Shown here one piece after another: positions 37,599 through 49,450 of a stretch of DNA of 64,000 bases (positions are counted from its first letter, which is position 1; each line of letters opens with the position of its first letter). Both the position numbers and the translations under genes were made by a program. The stretch comes from Cadophora sp. MPI-SDFR-AT-0126 (lineage: Eukaryota > Ascomycota > Leotiomycetes > Helotiales > Ploettnerulaceae): assembly GCA_020747065.1 (NCBI GenBank), contig JAGMVK010000005.1, positions 2,418,001-2,482,000 of the forward strand. The letters are read 5' to 3'. Below the pieces are notes generated by a model. The model was not told where the DNA came from. It ran no database searches and worked only from the letters and a program-made list of their open reading frames with translations.

Positions 37599-38029
37599 GT
37601 TGGAATGTGTTTTAGGAATAGATCCGACTTGGTTGTAGACAGGAAGGAGTGTAGGCTGGGAGACCAGCCGTGTTCCCAAGAAGAGAAAGAGAGTATGCTA
37701 TGTTTCCATGAAAGAGGGTGTGTTGAGGAGACGAAGGATTGTAGAAATCAGATAGCTTGCTTGATTCTCGTTCTCGAACGCGGATGTCAGCCTGGTGGAG
37801 TGGAGAGGAGATGAGATATGCTTAATCTTATCTCCACGTGATTTCAAGTCTAACCACTTCAAGCCAATGAAGAGCTCTGTTTCTTGCTGATTCAGTAGAC
37901 GCCAAGACTTGGAATCAACCCCTCAGCCAAGCACAGCTCACTCAGCTCACAGAAGCAAAAACCCCCACCAAGCATCCGACCCTCCTTTCCTATCACTGCC
38001 TCTCTTCCTCTCGCCCTGATCGCAAGTTC
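37599..38029. promoter_or_regulatory. Divergent promoter between ULA1 and RKI1
   Basis: This 431-bp gap lies between two head-to-head housekeeping genes. The RKI1-proximal part (37910-38020) is pyrimidine-rich on the plus strand, as is common just upstream of fungal transcription starts. No specific operator is claimed. Confidence 0.45.
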
Positions 38030-39398
38030 ATGGACACTTCCCTCCGTCGGATATTTTCACCAGGTTCGTCACACCATAAATATCTTACGATCAACACCAC
38101 AGCTTTCTGGCGAACATCGCTGTTGGCACAATTTTCCAGGTCTGCCCAGTTTCTGGCACGCCATTATTCCTCAGCGAGCCATAACGTTACCTGCGCCAAT
38201 TCCTTATTAGTAGCCTTTCCGCGCATTCCACAGAGACCGAAGTCTCCGCGGATTTCATTCCCCTCCAAACCTCAGAAATATCAGACATCACGCCAGAGAC
38301 TTCTAATCAACAAATTCTACTCATCGCAAACTCGTGCCAATCGGAGCAATCATACAATGGCAGCCGTCGCTCCTGTTGCTGAGAACATTACACCTCCAGG
38401 TCATGAAATAAAACCACTCACTGGCGTCGAGGCTTCGAAGCGCCTGGCGGCATACAGAGCAGTTGAGGATCATTTCGATCCCTCATACAGCTACATTGGA
38501 ATTGGTTCGGGGAGTACAGTGGTCTATGTCGTGGAAGCAATTGCTGCGAAAGGACGAGATATCACATCGCGGATGACATTTGTACCAACTGGCGAGCAGA
38601 GCAAGCAGTTGATCATCGAGGCAGGTCTTCCGCTGGGAAGTATAGATGCGCTACCCCCAGTTGAAGGAGAAGGTATTGAGATGGGCCGGGATTCAGCATT
38701 GCACGTCGCTACGGGACTTCAAGACTTGGGCTTGAGGGGGAAAAGACAAAGCATCGATGTGGCATTCGACGGAGCAGATGAGATCGACGAGGAGCTCAAT
38801 TGTATAAAGGGAGGTGGAGCATGTTTGTTCCAGGAGAAGCTAGTCGCAACAGCTGCAAAGAAGTTCATTTGCGTCGCCGGTCAGTTGGTCTCCTCATCGG
38901 TTCCTCCATGAGACTAACAAGGTCGCAGATTACCGGAAGCTCTCACCTAGACTTCTCACTGCTTGGAAAGCCATTCCAATCGAAATCTCTCCCATGGCTG
39001 CACCGACTATAAAGAGAATCCTCATTACTCTTGGCTCTCCAGATCCTAAAATAAGACAAGGAGGAAGTGCAAAAGCTGGCCCTGTGGTAACAGACAACGG
39101 AATGTGGATCATGGATGCTCCATTTCCCAAACTGCTCCTTCACTCTGATCTAAAGCCACATGATCATGGTGATGGTGAACATGGTACGTGGGAAGTCCAC
39201 AATCTCGGACGCAGATTGAAAAGAATAGTCGGCGTCTTGGAGGTGGGACTATTCCACGGCAGAAACGGAATTCAAGTTGCCAGTGCTGGCGAGGAAGGTG
39301 GTGGACAGAAGCCTGTTGCTGCATACTTTGGAATGGAAGATGGATCGGTCGAAGTGAGGGAAGCAAAAGAGGTTCATGCCGTGAAGTCACGGCCATGA
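38030..39398 (+). CDS. RKI1: Ribose-5-phosphate isomerase A with N-terminal extension
   Basis: This enzyme interconverts ribose 5-phosphate and ribulose 5-phosphate in the non-oxidative pentose phosphate pathway. Two exons (38030-38879, 38929-39398) flank a 49-bp intron. Family motifs are [29 protein letters not shown], the active-site stretch [27 protein letters not shown] and [11 protein letters not shown]. The enzyme proper starts at the in-frame ATG at 38357 ([10 protein letters not shown]), giving 330 residues, close to the usual fungal length. The upstream ATG at 38030 adds 109 residues rich in Ser and Arg with almost no acidic residue, including [10 protein letters not shown], which looks like a mitochondrial presequence. 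I annotate the long form. Whether both starts are used is an inference. It is convergent with a small minus-strand gene. Confidence 0.93.
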
Positions 39399-39666
39399 TT
39401 CAGCACTTCTAATGTTGGGAAGAGATGAGAAACACGAAGGTGGCATTGATTGCCACTCTGTCACCTTCAATTTTCGAGTATGAGGAATGACATAAGAGAT
39501 ACGAAGGATGACATTATGTTCTGTTTCATTCCGTTCCTGCCATTACCTCCCTCTGCACTGTATCATCCCGCAATCACGGCACTTAGTGTGTCTGACGAGG
39601 ATTTGAGTCAAGTTGTTTACCGAAGACCGCTTCCTGAGCCACCACTCACCAATGGCATCACATCCG

Positions 39667-39959
39667 TCACCCATCTAACTTCTCCTCACTTTCTTTGATC
39701 TCTTTTTCCGCCCTAGCCACGCGGTCTCGAATTGCGGTCTCTGACCCCTGACCGATTGCTGTTCTTTCGTGCGATTCGACTTGGTCAAGGTAGTGTTTGG
39801 TTGGTGAGAAGGACGGTAAGTCTTTCACCTCGAGCGATTTCGTCTCTGTGTCTGTTTCGCGAGTACGACTGTTCAAAATCTAGGTCAGCTGTACGTTATC
39901 GACACAGCTGCGAGGCATAATTACCCTGAGTCCGATCCGTTCTTAGCTTTTTCCGACAT
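39667..39959 (-). CDS. Small unrecognised protein, 78 aa
   Basis: Two exons (39925-39959 and 39667-39868) flank a 56-bp intron with GTAATT and AACAG ends that restores one frame. The start is MSEKAKNGSDSG and the product has 78 residues. It is hydrophilic and highly charged: LPSFSPTKHYLDQVESHERT is followed by a helix rich in Arg, Glu and Lys (RDRVARAEKEIKESEEKLDG). There is no signal peptide or membrane segment. I know no function. It lies tail to tail with RKI1, about 270 bp away. The support is the splice fit plus a biased, amphipathic composition; a conserved homologue would settle it. Confidence 0.55.
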
Positions 39960-42387
39960 TTGTGCGATGTGCAACCTTCGATTGAGGGATTCAATGTGTC
40001 GCCGCGATCACTCATCGATGGATCTGGCACTTCATATGCCTTTTGGCAATGGCTAACATGCATTTTCTTTCAGAATATCCTTTGACCGCTCCTTTAAAAT
40101 ATGCGAATCACGGACGACTCTACAAATTGCCATCATTTCGTATCTACCTCTGCCCATTCACATATCGTCCATCAAGGGTGACTGCGACTCTAGCAGCTGC
40201 AACACGACGTGGAGCCATTGCGATGAAGCATTGATACTTCAGAAGATCTCAATTCCTCTATTTTATGATCCGGATGTTTCGGGCAGCCTATCATCGTTGC
40301 ATGCTCACAATGTCATGCACTTTCTTCAGCAAACCAGCCAATACCATGCCGCACCGCACGCTTGGGATTTCACTAACACGCCAGCGCTGCCCAACGTCAA
40401 TCGGGCTTCCCACACGGACATGTTCAATTACTCTCAATCCTATCAATTAACTTTCGGTCCAGAAAATGAGGCGTCAGAAAGCATCGTGCATGCATGCAAC
40501 GGTCGCCCGTGATCACCAGCATCGGATCATCTGCCCAAAGATGCGGCTCCTCTGAATCCCCATGTCGCCAACACGTGTTCATCACAACTTATCGATAGCC
40601 AAATGCTCAAATAAAAGCCTGCGAATGGTTATTCCATCATGTTGTACCTCCGAGCTAATGTGTCGACGAGGTCTATACCTGCTGAAGAACCGTCTCATTT
40701 CCTGGCCCTGCCCCGGAATCTACTTGCATCGTTGGGACATCGGATCAGACGTGTCTCAAATGACCATCTGCGAAGGCGATGACAGGTCAACTCAATTGTG
40801 GTCGCTTATAGGACTTCTGGCATTTCTGGAACTCCTGTCATATTCTTCGGCTGTTCGGATTATTTGTTGGCGCCTAGATGATGATAGGCGGTTCAGGTCC
40901 TGACCGGCTGCATGATATTGCTTCTGGCAACGGCAGCCGATAGCGTTTAGAAAATAGAAGTTTGCCTGTTCTTCTCTGAATTTTCCGTTAAAGCGTCGTC
41001 AGCGTGAAATATTCACGACTGGCATGGCTAATATCAGGACAAAATCATAGCAGTATGCTCTGTGCCAGATTTGTTGTGGTCCACCTGCACGGCGGCTCGC
41101 AAATCCCGTGTCGTCATTTCTTACTCAAAGCACTTTCAGCATCTCGATTAAGAGATAAGTATCATCATACATACAACACATAAATACAATGGAATCCTAG
41201 AATACCTGGAGACATCCTCAGTTCATACAAATAGACCTAGATTCCGATACCTGAAGCGTTCGAAAGCACCAATAAGCGAAGCACCCCTGTCCCCACATCG
41301 TCCGTGCCATGTAATGACATCCCTGTGGCTCGCTTGCAATTGCTCCCTAAACAATGCCGCCCCACCCGCCTCCTTCCTCAATTCCCAAATCCTCGGAGAG
41401 CCAACTCCAAGTCCAATCTCACACCGAAGAAAGAAAGCAAAAACTCCTCAGCATCTTCCATCGACTTCCACATCTAACCTCTCCAAACGGGTATTCCTAG
41501 AACGATGCGCTGTCCCATACTACACCGGTTCGGGACTCATGATGATTTTCATTGGGAGAGGAACGTGAATGGTTCCCTTCCCAAACGAGGCAACCGGTCT
41601 AACGGCTTTGGTTATCGACCCGTACTCGGTGAGTTTTCAATTGTGTTTTTGCGGCTCGAATGGCGGTGTGGAGGATCTGGGGTGTGGGGAAGGAATTTGA
41701 GGATGAGGATGAGGATGGGAAAGAGATGTGGCCAAGGTGGTATTGGGTCATTAGTTGGGGGGTGTCTGGAAATGTTCTGTATTTGGAGGAGGTTGCAGGA
41801 GAGAGACCTTCGAGTGCTGGTTGTCGGATTGGCCGAAAGCTATTTCAAGAATTGTGATGTGATCGTGATATGACAAAGCTTCTCATGAGAGAGATGAGAC
41901 GGTGACGATTTGGGGGTGCGAGTTCTGGATTGGGTTGATCGATTGATTGACTACTGGTAGGATTTTATCGCTCAATGACAGGAATAAATATATTAATACA
42001 AGAATGCTGCCTGTAGCATTAGAAAACAAAATTTAAAGTGATGATGAGCCGATCTCTGTGAACAATTTTAGAAAATGATTTTGTTCTGTCTCGCTTCTCC
42101 ATGGATTTTGGTGCGCTAACATGATGAGAAGAATGAAACGTTAAGGTTGAGCGCATCCGCGAGCATGAGAAAAGTATTAGAAGAAACTGAGAGGGGAGAG
42201 GGACATCAACGCAAATCTTTGAAAACCATAAGGCCAGAACGAGAAACGTGCCCTGCAAGCATAGCAACATCCAAGAAAGAAATGAAGGTAAAGAGACCCT
42301 TTTCATCCTTCGTCAATTCATCATTCGGCACATCATGCAATCATCCCAAGCATAATCATTCGGCCATGAATCATTTTCGTGGACTTC
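39960..42387. other. Mostly gene-free stretch, with a possible decayed gene at 41.3-41.9 kb
   Basis: Up to 41300 I see nothing beyond short frames. At 41314-41871 two successive frames have protein-like content but are separated by an in-frame stop (see the separate entry). No RNA gene or mobile element is recognised. Confidence 0.45.
41314..41871 (+). pseudogene. Possible decayed gene of unknown family
   Basis: A plus-strand frame reads ERCAVPYYTGSGLMMIFIGR up to a TGA at 41566-41568. It then continues in the same frame with MVPFPNEATGLTALVIDPYS, ending at a GTGAGT donor near 41630. A later frame gives EDEDGKEMWPRWYWVISWGV and then GNVLYLEEVAG before a stop. These read like pieces of one protein: hydrophobic, aromatic-rich and not low-complexity. 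The TGA could be a disabled Trp codon (TGG to TGA) or the result of an intron that I misplace. The family is unknown to me. Confidence 0.3.
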
Positions 42388-42997
42388 TCATTCGCCGCGG
42401 CGCGACTCATCCTCAACCGCTCCTTTGTAAGCGAGACATTGATCCTCTTCACTCGGGTATCTCGAGAGCCCCAAGCGGACTCTCTCCTCCGGCGACTGCT
42501 CAGCTCTCCAGCGTTCAGTAGTAGGCGAATGGGCTCCATTGGGTCGGTTATTTCGGTAATCTTGGTATTGGGCTGAGTCCTGCTGGGTGTCACCGCCATA
42601 TGATGGAGTCTCAGCGACAGGTTCGGTGTTTTGATGATCATCGTCGACAATGAGTTCGTCGTCGTAGTGTGGAGTCTCTCGCTCATAATCAGGGAAGTAG
42701 TGCGGTCCCGAGTTGAGATGAGCGCCAGTGCAATGTTCAGTTGAAGCATCATTCTCATGAGTGGACGGAGCCTCAGAAGTGGGAGCAGTACGTTCTTGGT
42801 GGTTGTAGGCGACGGCGGAGGGGTTGCTGAGTTGACGTTGAGGGGGGTAACGAGAGTCTCCTGTACTGGTAGGAGGAGAGCTACTAACACTCGTGTTAGT
42901 TCCGTAATGGTAGAGTCGAAATATATGTTTCGAACCTGTAGTCGTATGCCGAGCCATTCTGAGCTCCCATTGACGATGAATTGGATTGTGGAGACAT
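42388..42997 (-). CDS. Low-complexity hydrophilic protein, 185 aa
   Basis: Two exons (42936-42997 and 42388-42883) flank a 52-bp intron (GTTCGA...TGTTAG) and encode 185 residues. The start is MSPQSNSSSMGAQNGSAYDY. The rest is rich in Ser, Thr, Pro, Asp, Glu and Tyr (for example YERETPHYDDELIVDDDHQN) and ends in a charged segment, RWRAEQSPEERVRLGLSRYP. No domain, signal peptide or membrane helix is seen; it is likely an intrinsically disordered cytosolic or nuclear protein. The donor is weak, and reading through it in another frame gives an alternative start, so the 5' exon is the least certain part. Confidence 0.55.
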
Positions 42998-45900
42998 GGT
43001 GATCAGGGTACGTGATGCGATCTGAAATCTCGTTCGGAAATGACTGTGGTGGATAGCAAGACAATCGTCAGAACGGAAGAAATCGTGCGAGAATAGAATG
43101 AGTGAGATGCGGTCAAGAAATGGTTGTTGAGAGAGAGTTGCCTTCCCATGAGCGGCCAGCACTCTTCTTGATATTACCATTTCCAAAGTAGTGTACAACT
43201 CTGCCAGCAAATACCTCCCTGAAACGCATACAATTTCTCGTTCAACGAGGCAAACAGAGCTAAGTAAGATAGAGAAAAGTCAAAATAGGTCCAAATGTGT
43301 CAAATGGCAAGGTCAAAATGCCGTGTAGGGCTTGACCCAATATGGCTACCTCATATTGCCGGTCAGGGCGAAACGGCACTGGCCGGGCCTTACGCGGCCC
43401 TGATCCCATTCCGGCGACTAACAATAGACCAATGATAGATTCTAGGAAGACACAACAACGTTCATGACATGACATAACAAAAATGTTCTTGGCTCGGATA
43501 AATGGTTCTGAGCCGCTTTTGACGCCTGAGCTGGCTGCATGGTGCTTCCCGATGCAGTAATCACGGCTTGAATCCTGAAAAGAGCTTTCATTTCACCGGC
43601 ACCTGGCCAGGTTTGCTTTCCCATTTCCCAAAAGGCCTATCTCCGGAGATGAATGCTTAAAAATTGAGAAGGAGAAAAGCACGGCATTTTCAGACTCGCT
43701 CGAACCGACTGTCCTGGGCAGATCGTACATAGAAGTGACATTGCCAACGCTGACATGTTTCATGTTTGAGTTGGGACAAGTAACACAGAAATAGTCCCGG
43801 CCTTATTGTGGCGAATAGCACAGCAGAGACAGGTTGGTCATTGGAAAGCGGCCTTCTGGCGGGCTACGAAGTCTCATCCCAGCATCATGAGCATCGGCTT
43901 GGAAATCTTTCCATGACTCGTATCCGAGCCGTGTCTGAGGCTTCACCTCCTTCTTCTAAGGTCGATGAAGATATTAGAGGTACGAAAGAAGGACGATGGT
44001 AGGTAAAGCGGAGGAGCGGTCTGTTGACGTTACAAGAAGCTCTTCTCTAGAACCCTAGTCTCTCGCACAGACCAAGTTCTATCAGACAGCTCCGGTCCTC
44101 GTCTCCTCTCCCTCACCTCGACGGCGGGCAACCACAATGTGTCTATCGCTGCCACCATCGTTCGTCCTCTCATTTGCCATGGTTCCATCAGGGGCTTCAG
44201 TACAGTAGCAGCAAACTGGCACGCCGGTTTCTGCGCCGCAAGCAAAAACGAGCGATGCACATCAAGGAACGGCACTTCGACCCAAGCCGGCACATCAACC
44301 GGTATCTCGAGAGTCAGGATTAAGATCTTCATGTTGTACATGTACAGGAAATATAATCGCCGACCATTCTTTGCAGCTGTCAATCAAGCCTCGTGCGTCT
44401 CTGCCGCGCACACTGCATATGGAGATGCAGGCCTGAAAGCTAACCCCGGCCAAACCTCACGAGGCTGGGAGACCATACTGAGAATCTTACAATCATTCGG
44501 ATTCCCGTACCAGAGCCTCGAGAATTTGATGGGATCCCAGCAGAATTGAACGTAATCTTACATTCGTGGTCGGGTAACGGATCAGGCATAGCGATTGCAG
44601 CGACGAGGACGCCAACTGTCTTGCGACTCAAGCCCATACACGCGTCAGATCAAGAATAAACGGGCTATTCGGGGAAGGGTCACCGAGAAGAAGCCTGCAA
44701 TAAGTGCGTAGCGAACCTGCGATGTGCCTAGACACGAGGAATGGTGTTCTGTCGCACGCTCAGCTGAAGCTTTCATGTCCCAAGACGAGGGCTGCAATAG
44801 CATGGCTGAAATGCGACATGTCAAAAACGGCCCGTGTGTTTTCATTCCTAAGAGCGGGCTGAACGGCGATCGACCGTGGCAAGATACAAAAGTCTTTACA
44901 TGAAACGCTACTCGCTTCGTCATGTAGATCTGAACACAAATTTCCTATTTTCGATTTTGATCATGGCTGGCAGTTTCCAGAGCGGGTTGGGGCTATTGGT
45001 AGTCTCTGCGTTGGCAGCGCTATCGTGGTCTGACATTTTGCAGCCATCGTAGGAGTTGAGCAGGGATTGGTTTTGAGCCCGTACTGTATCTTTCCGCTGT
45101 CTGTTTCGGGTCTTGTTTGTCTCATTGTGTCTGAACTTAGAGCTACATTGCTTTTGATTTCTGCTGTTGTTGTTTGCGCGTTCTCTGACCCCAGATTCGG
45201 AAGGCAGATGTAGGGCTGAATATACGCTCCTATAGCCTGGGTTTCCGGACTAACCAGACATTGGAGAGTTTCTGAAGGTAAATTTATCACATGGCTTTTA
45301 CGCGCATTGACTCGTGGAAGTCATGACTGAGGGCGACCTTCGTGCTGCAGAAGGCATTCGAGCTCTGTAGTACAGGGCGAGCACTGTGGCTGGTTTTTGT
45401 TTCAAAATTCGCTGCAGCCAGAAGCCCAGACCGTGGGGGCAAGAGACTGGTAGTACCCCAGAGCATGCTAGCAGAACGAAGTCTTATCTGACCGCCCGGG
45501 AACTGCTCCCCATTGCGGCCATATTTTTGGGTTCCTGCATCGCCCTGCGCAGGCAGAAAGCAGGCGTTGCATATCAATTTGGCTCTGCGGTTGAGTAGAT
45601 CGCTGAGAGTTCATCAACTTGCTGTGCAAGGAGACATGCATGTGTGTAGCCGAAGTCGCATTTCAGAAGAAATTGTGCGTGGCTGACTGCATTTCAGATA
45701 TTTGTTTGTTCAATTGCACAAGACATCCGGCCGATTAGTTTCTCAGCTTCCAACTTTCGACTCAAGCGTTCAGGATCCCTTCCGGATGGCTGCACGTTGA
45801 AAATTCTAGAAGGTTTCACCGATCATGTACCTCCATACGGGATCAGATCTCGTCTTCGAATGCCTTGTACCAGCCAATCAATTTCTGTACATATGCGTTG

Positions 45901-48900
45901 TGAAATTACGAATAGCCTGTCCAACGGGCGGATGGGATGAGAAGTGGCCAATGGACATATTGCCCGTTTAGTCAACCAGAACTCCGGGACGTTCTTTCGC
46001 ACCTTAATGTTACAGCACGCCTTGTTTTCTTGACATCAAGCTCGTATACGAGATGTGTCGTCGGGTTCCTACACATAATTGAACGGACGAACAGCCCAAG
46101 AAGCATGATCCCGCAGATATCCCCACATCTCCAGATCTCGGTGAACGATCCGGTCATCTGCTCCTTCCTGAGAATCCTCGTCACTTACCCCCACACTTTC
46201 GCATGCGGGCGATGAGTATGACTTGAGAACGTTTAAACGTTCGATTCCAGAGATCCAAAGGTCTCACGGACAGTTCTGTGCAACAATGAACATCACGTGG
46301 CAAGCCCATGGCTCAAGCTGATGTAACAGAAATTCGAATTCCCTCTTAGCTTTCTTTTACACCGTTATTCGAAGACGCAAATTGCCCGAGATACAGGGTT
46401 ATTCCTAGCTCGCTTGTCGGTCGTCTCACACCCCCAACTTTTGATTCCCCTTCGTCCAACGAAACCATATTGTAAGGCTCCCGTTCAGATCATCGAAGCC
46501 AATGTTCAGTTCCTCTGACACCACGCCCCCACACCTGCAAGCTCCGGCATGACCTTAGTAAGGTCTCTTCTCACAGCCTTGAAGTTTCTGCTTGGTGGAA
46601 GTCTGATGCAATTGCAGGCTACCATCTCGTGTCTCTGACGATCCTTCAGAAATCGGCTCAGCATGATGTGTCTCCCTCCCCGATTCCGAGTTCTCAAGCT
46701 CGGCCCGCCATAGGATCTGTGTTGAATTAGCGATTGCTACAGCGCTCCAGTGCTCTCAAGTGAGCTTTACCCATCCATGGAACATCCTCTAATTTGCGAA
46801 GTGTTGTTTGATTCGTTCATCTTTCCTTCGTTACGATACTCAGATTATACCGTTTTGGGCGTGTGTGCTGAGACTTATGCCGATGGAGGATGCAACCACG
46901 GATAAAGATAGAGGCAGACAAAAACGCTTTGCATTCTTTTCTGAAGTGGTCGTTGAGAGTATGAGGACCAGTAGCTCTTTGAAACCGAAAGGGATGAATG
47001 AGGATCGATGAGGAGAACAAACAAATGCGAGGGCCAACACTTATACCTCACGATACCAGACATCGTCCTATGCGTACGTACCTTTACTTTGACCAAATAG
47101 GAGAGCAGAAACTGACAAGGAAGAAATTTTCACCTAGTTCAATTGCCTCACTGTGCTTCTTGAGATATTGCTTTGATCAAGGGGAAAGTGATTGATCGCA
47201 TATTTCCCCTTACCATGACAGCGGTGCAGGAACAGTGCGAGTGACTGGGTCACAGATGATTCCCTCTATCACTGGACTCCCCAACTACGAGGAACCTGCA
47301 GCCAAGTTCGGACTACGGTAGACATCCGTCTGGCACACGTAAACCATGGAATCAAGTACCGCACCGCTCCAGAACAGTCGGGCTGTCGTGGGATGGCCAA
47401 TGATTTCCGAGACGGGATATGCCTACATGCGCCACAATATATTTGAAAACTTTATTCCTTTCCCATCATGCCTTTTAGGAAGGTGAATTAACTCAAAGAT
47501 CCTTTCCCCTTCTGGTGGTGTTACCAGCGGTCGTCAGCACTAGTTTCCGTACCTATCAGAATCCCCGGGTTTCTCAAAACCAACAGAATGGAACCATCTC
47601 CACACACCCATCAAAACTCCAAGTCTTGGCCCGGGGGCTGAATTTGTGAGGTACGGTGAGCTGCTCTCAACATAAGGCTACAGCTGACGAAGAAAATCCC
47701 TCACTGCTCCGTCATGTTTGGAGCTGCACCCGTCGGGGATGACTGTACAACGCAATGGACAGCACGATTAAGTGCTGAATAACCTTGATATCAAGACACA
47801 CCAGTCTAATTCCGGCGATTAAGTCTGAAACGATAGACTTCGGCTTGCATGACAGCTGAGCCAAAATTTCCAAAATCAGCCTCGCGCATTGCCCTTTTAT
47901 CCCACGCCCTTAATGTCCCCCACGCTAGCCAAGTCTGAGCACACGAATCACATCAATATCTACAGTCCCTCGGATCTCCTCCCATCACGCACCCACCTTT
48001 CTCACCTTCCTCACCGACGTTCCAGAAACGAAATAGCGCATTCCCAAGAAGCATGCAGATCTCCCCTGAAGTCCAGCCAAGCTTCCTGACTCTGGCAGGG
48101 ACCACCAGGCAGCCCTATTTCTTTCCCGATTTCACTGCTGTCAGAGTTTTCATGCGGGGGTCATTTTCATCGGGTGACGAGCCCCCACGGCACATTCAAC
48201 CCGCTGTCTTCTCCAATCCTAGCATCTGGGAGAATGTCAGACATTATTTTGATCTTATCCCGTGCGAACAACTGTGCTTCACCCACCGGGTCGCCGGATG
48301 CCCTTCCCCGGCTTGATAGCCTCTCTTCTAAACCCCGTCAGGGCTGGACAGAAAATAACGGTTGCGCATGGATCGTGCCGCCTCGATGGTACGTAGGTTA
48401 CCAGGTACGGACAGGCTGCCTGCACGTCACTGGATCTCAACTGGGCTATGTGGATGCCAATGGGCTGGCTGGAAGGCAACAGAAGGGCTGATATCCAGAT
48501 CCCGTATCCTTGATAACACGTGGGAGACGGGATCAAGGTTTTGAAACAAGGAAAAGGCAGAGTGACCGGAGGGCGTTGCTTTGACGGCTAGCTTCCAATC
48601 TTACCACAGAGATGTGAGTGGATGATGAGCGAGGTAAGTTACATTTCAGACTGGTCACATTGATTGCAAGGGCCTGATGCGACTTCGTTGATGGATACGT
48701 TAATTCGTAGAACCTGGGACGATATTCAAGAAGGAAGGTCGTCCTGGCGAGGAAGGAGGGGATGCAATTGCGATAGTGGACGAGTTTATTGATCTATCTC
48801 TGGCTACTCTCAATGCTCAAGCGTCTGAAATTAGTGAGGATGGTCATCTCACACCTAACAATTGGGCGGTCCTCTGACCTGTCGTGCGTGCCATTGCTCA

Positions 48901-49450
48901 GATCATTTTTCTAGCTCGCGCCTTTCTCTTAAACAAGACGATCTAATTGCAACTCTGGAGAGAGGCAACGGGACTCGTGACTCAAATCACTCGAGATCCC
49001 TTTCCTATACGAGACTATTTATCCTGCGAAAATGCTCTGTAAATGGCATCGTCAATAAGTCGAATTGCGGCATTTGACTTTACGGTTGTGGCCAAATTAA
49101 GCGAATGAAAACAACTTAGTCTCTCGGGCCGAGCTAAATTCGGAGTCTGTGAAGAATCGAAGAGTCCTTACAGTTGGAGCTCGTGAGTTTCGGGCTTCAA
49201 TTTACATGCTCACGTCCTGTTCAACCAGGCGCTCACCAGTCAATTCCGCGGGATGCAGCACCCCTGTCCACAATGCCGGCTCAGTTTTCCGCACTTCACC
49301 CTCACCGACACGAGGACTTTCCTCCGAAGCAAAGCCTCATCCGAGTCACGAACGTTCATTCTCATCGCTAGTCGTAGTGAACGGGTCATCTCATCTCCTC
49401 GGTATCAAATACCATAAATTGATACAATTTCTCACGATTTCGTTCCCATC
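42998..49450. other. Gene-free stretch, 6.5 kb
   Basis: This is the longest interval without a supportable gene. A 117-codon minus-strand frame at 44030-44383 has reasonable codon structure but no domain. A 55-codon exon-like segment at 48714-48877 and an 87-codon frame at 48053-48316 may be remnants of a gene. A 16-bp perfect palindrome lies at 46227-46242. No tRNA, tandem array or transposon protein was found. Confidence 0.45.
46227..46242. repeat. Perfect 16-bp palindrome GAACGTTTAAACGTTC
   Basis: The sequence is identical to its own reverse complement over 16 bases. It lies in a gene desert. It may be a binding site for a dimeric factor or may be fortuitous. Confidence 0.5.

Noticed and set aside
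44030..44383. 117-codon minus-strand frame with fair codon structure
   Set aside because: No domain, no convincing start or partner exon, and an antisense frame of equal length over the same bases.
46236..46250. B-box-like GTTCGATTCC suggesting a tRNA
   Set aside because: No A-box at tRNA spacing and no pairing stems; it is partly explained by the neighbouring palindrome.
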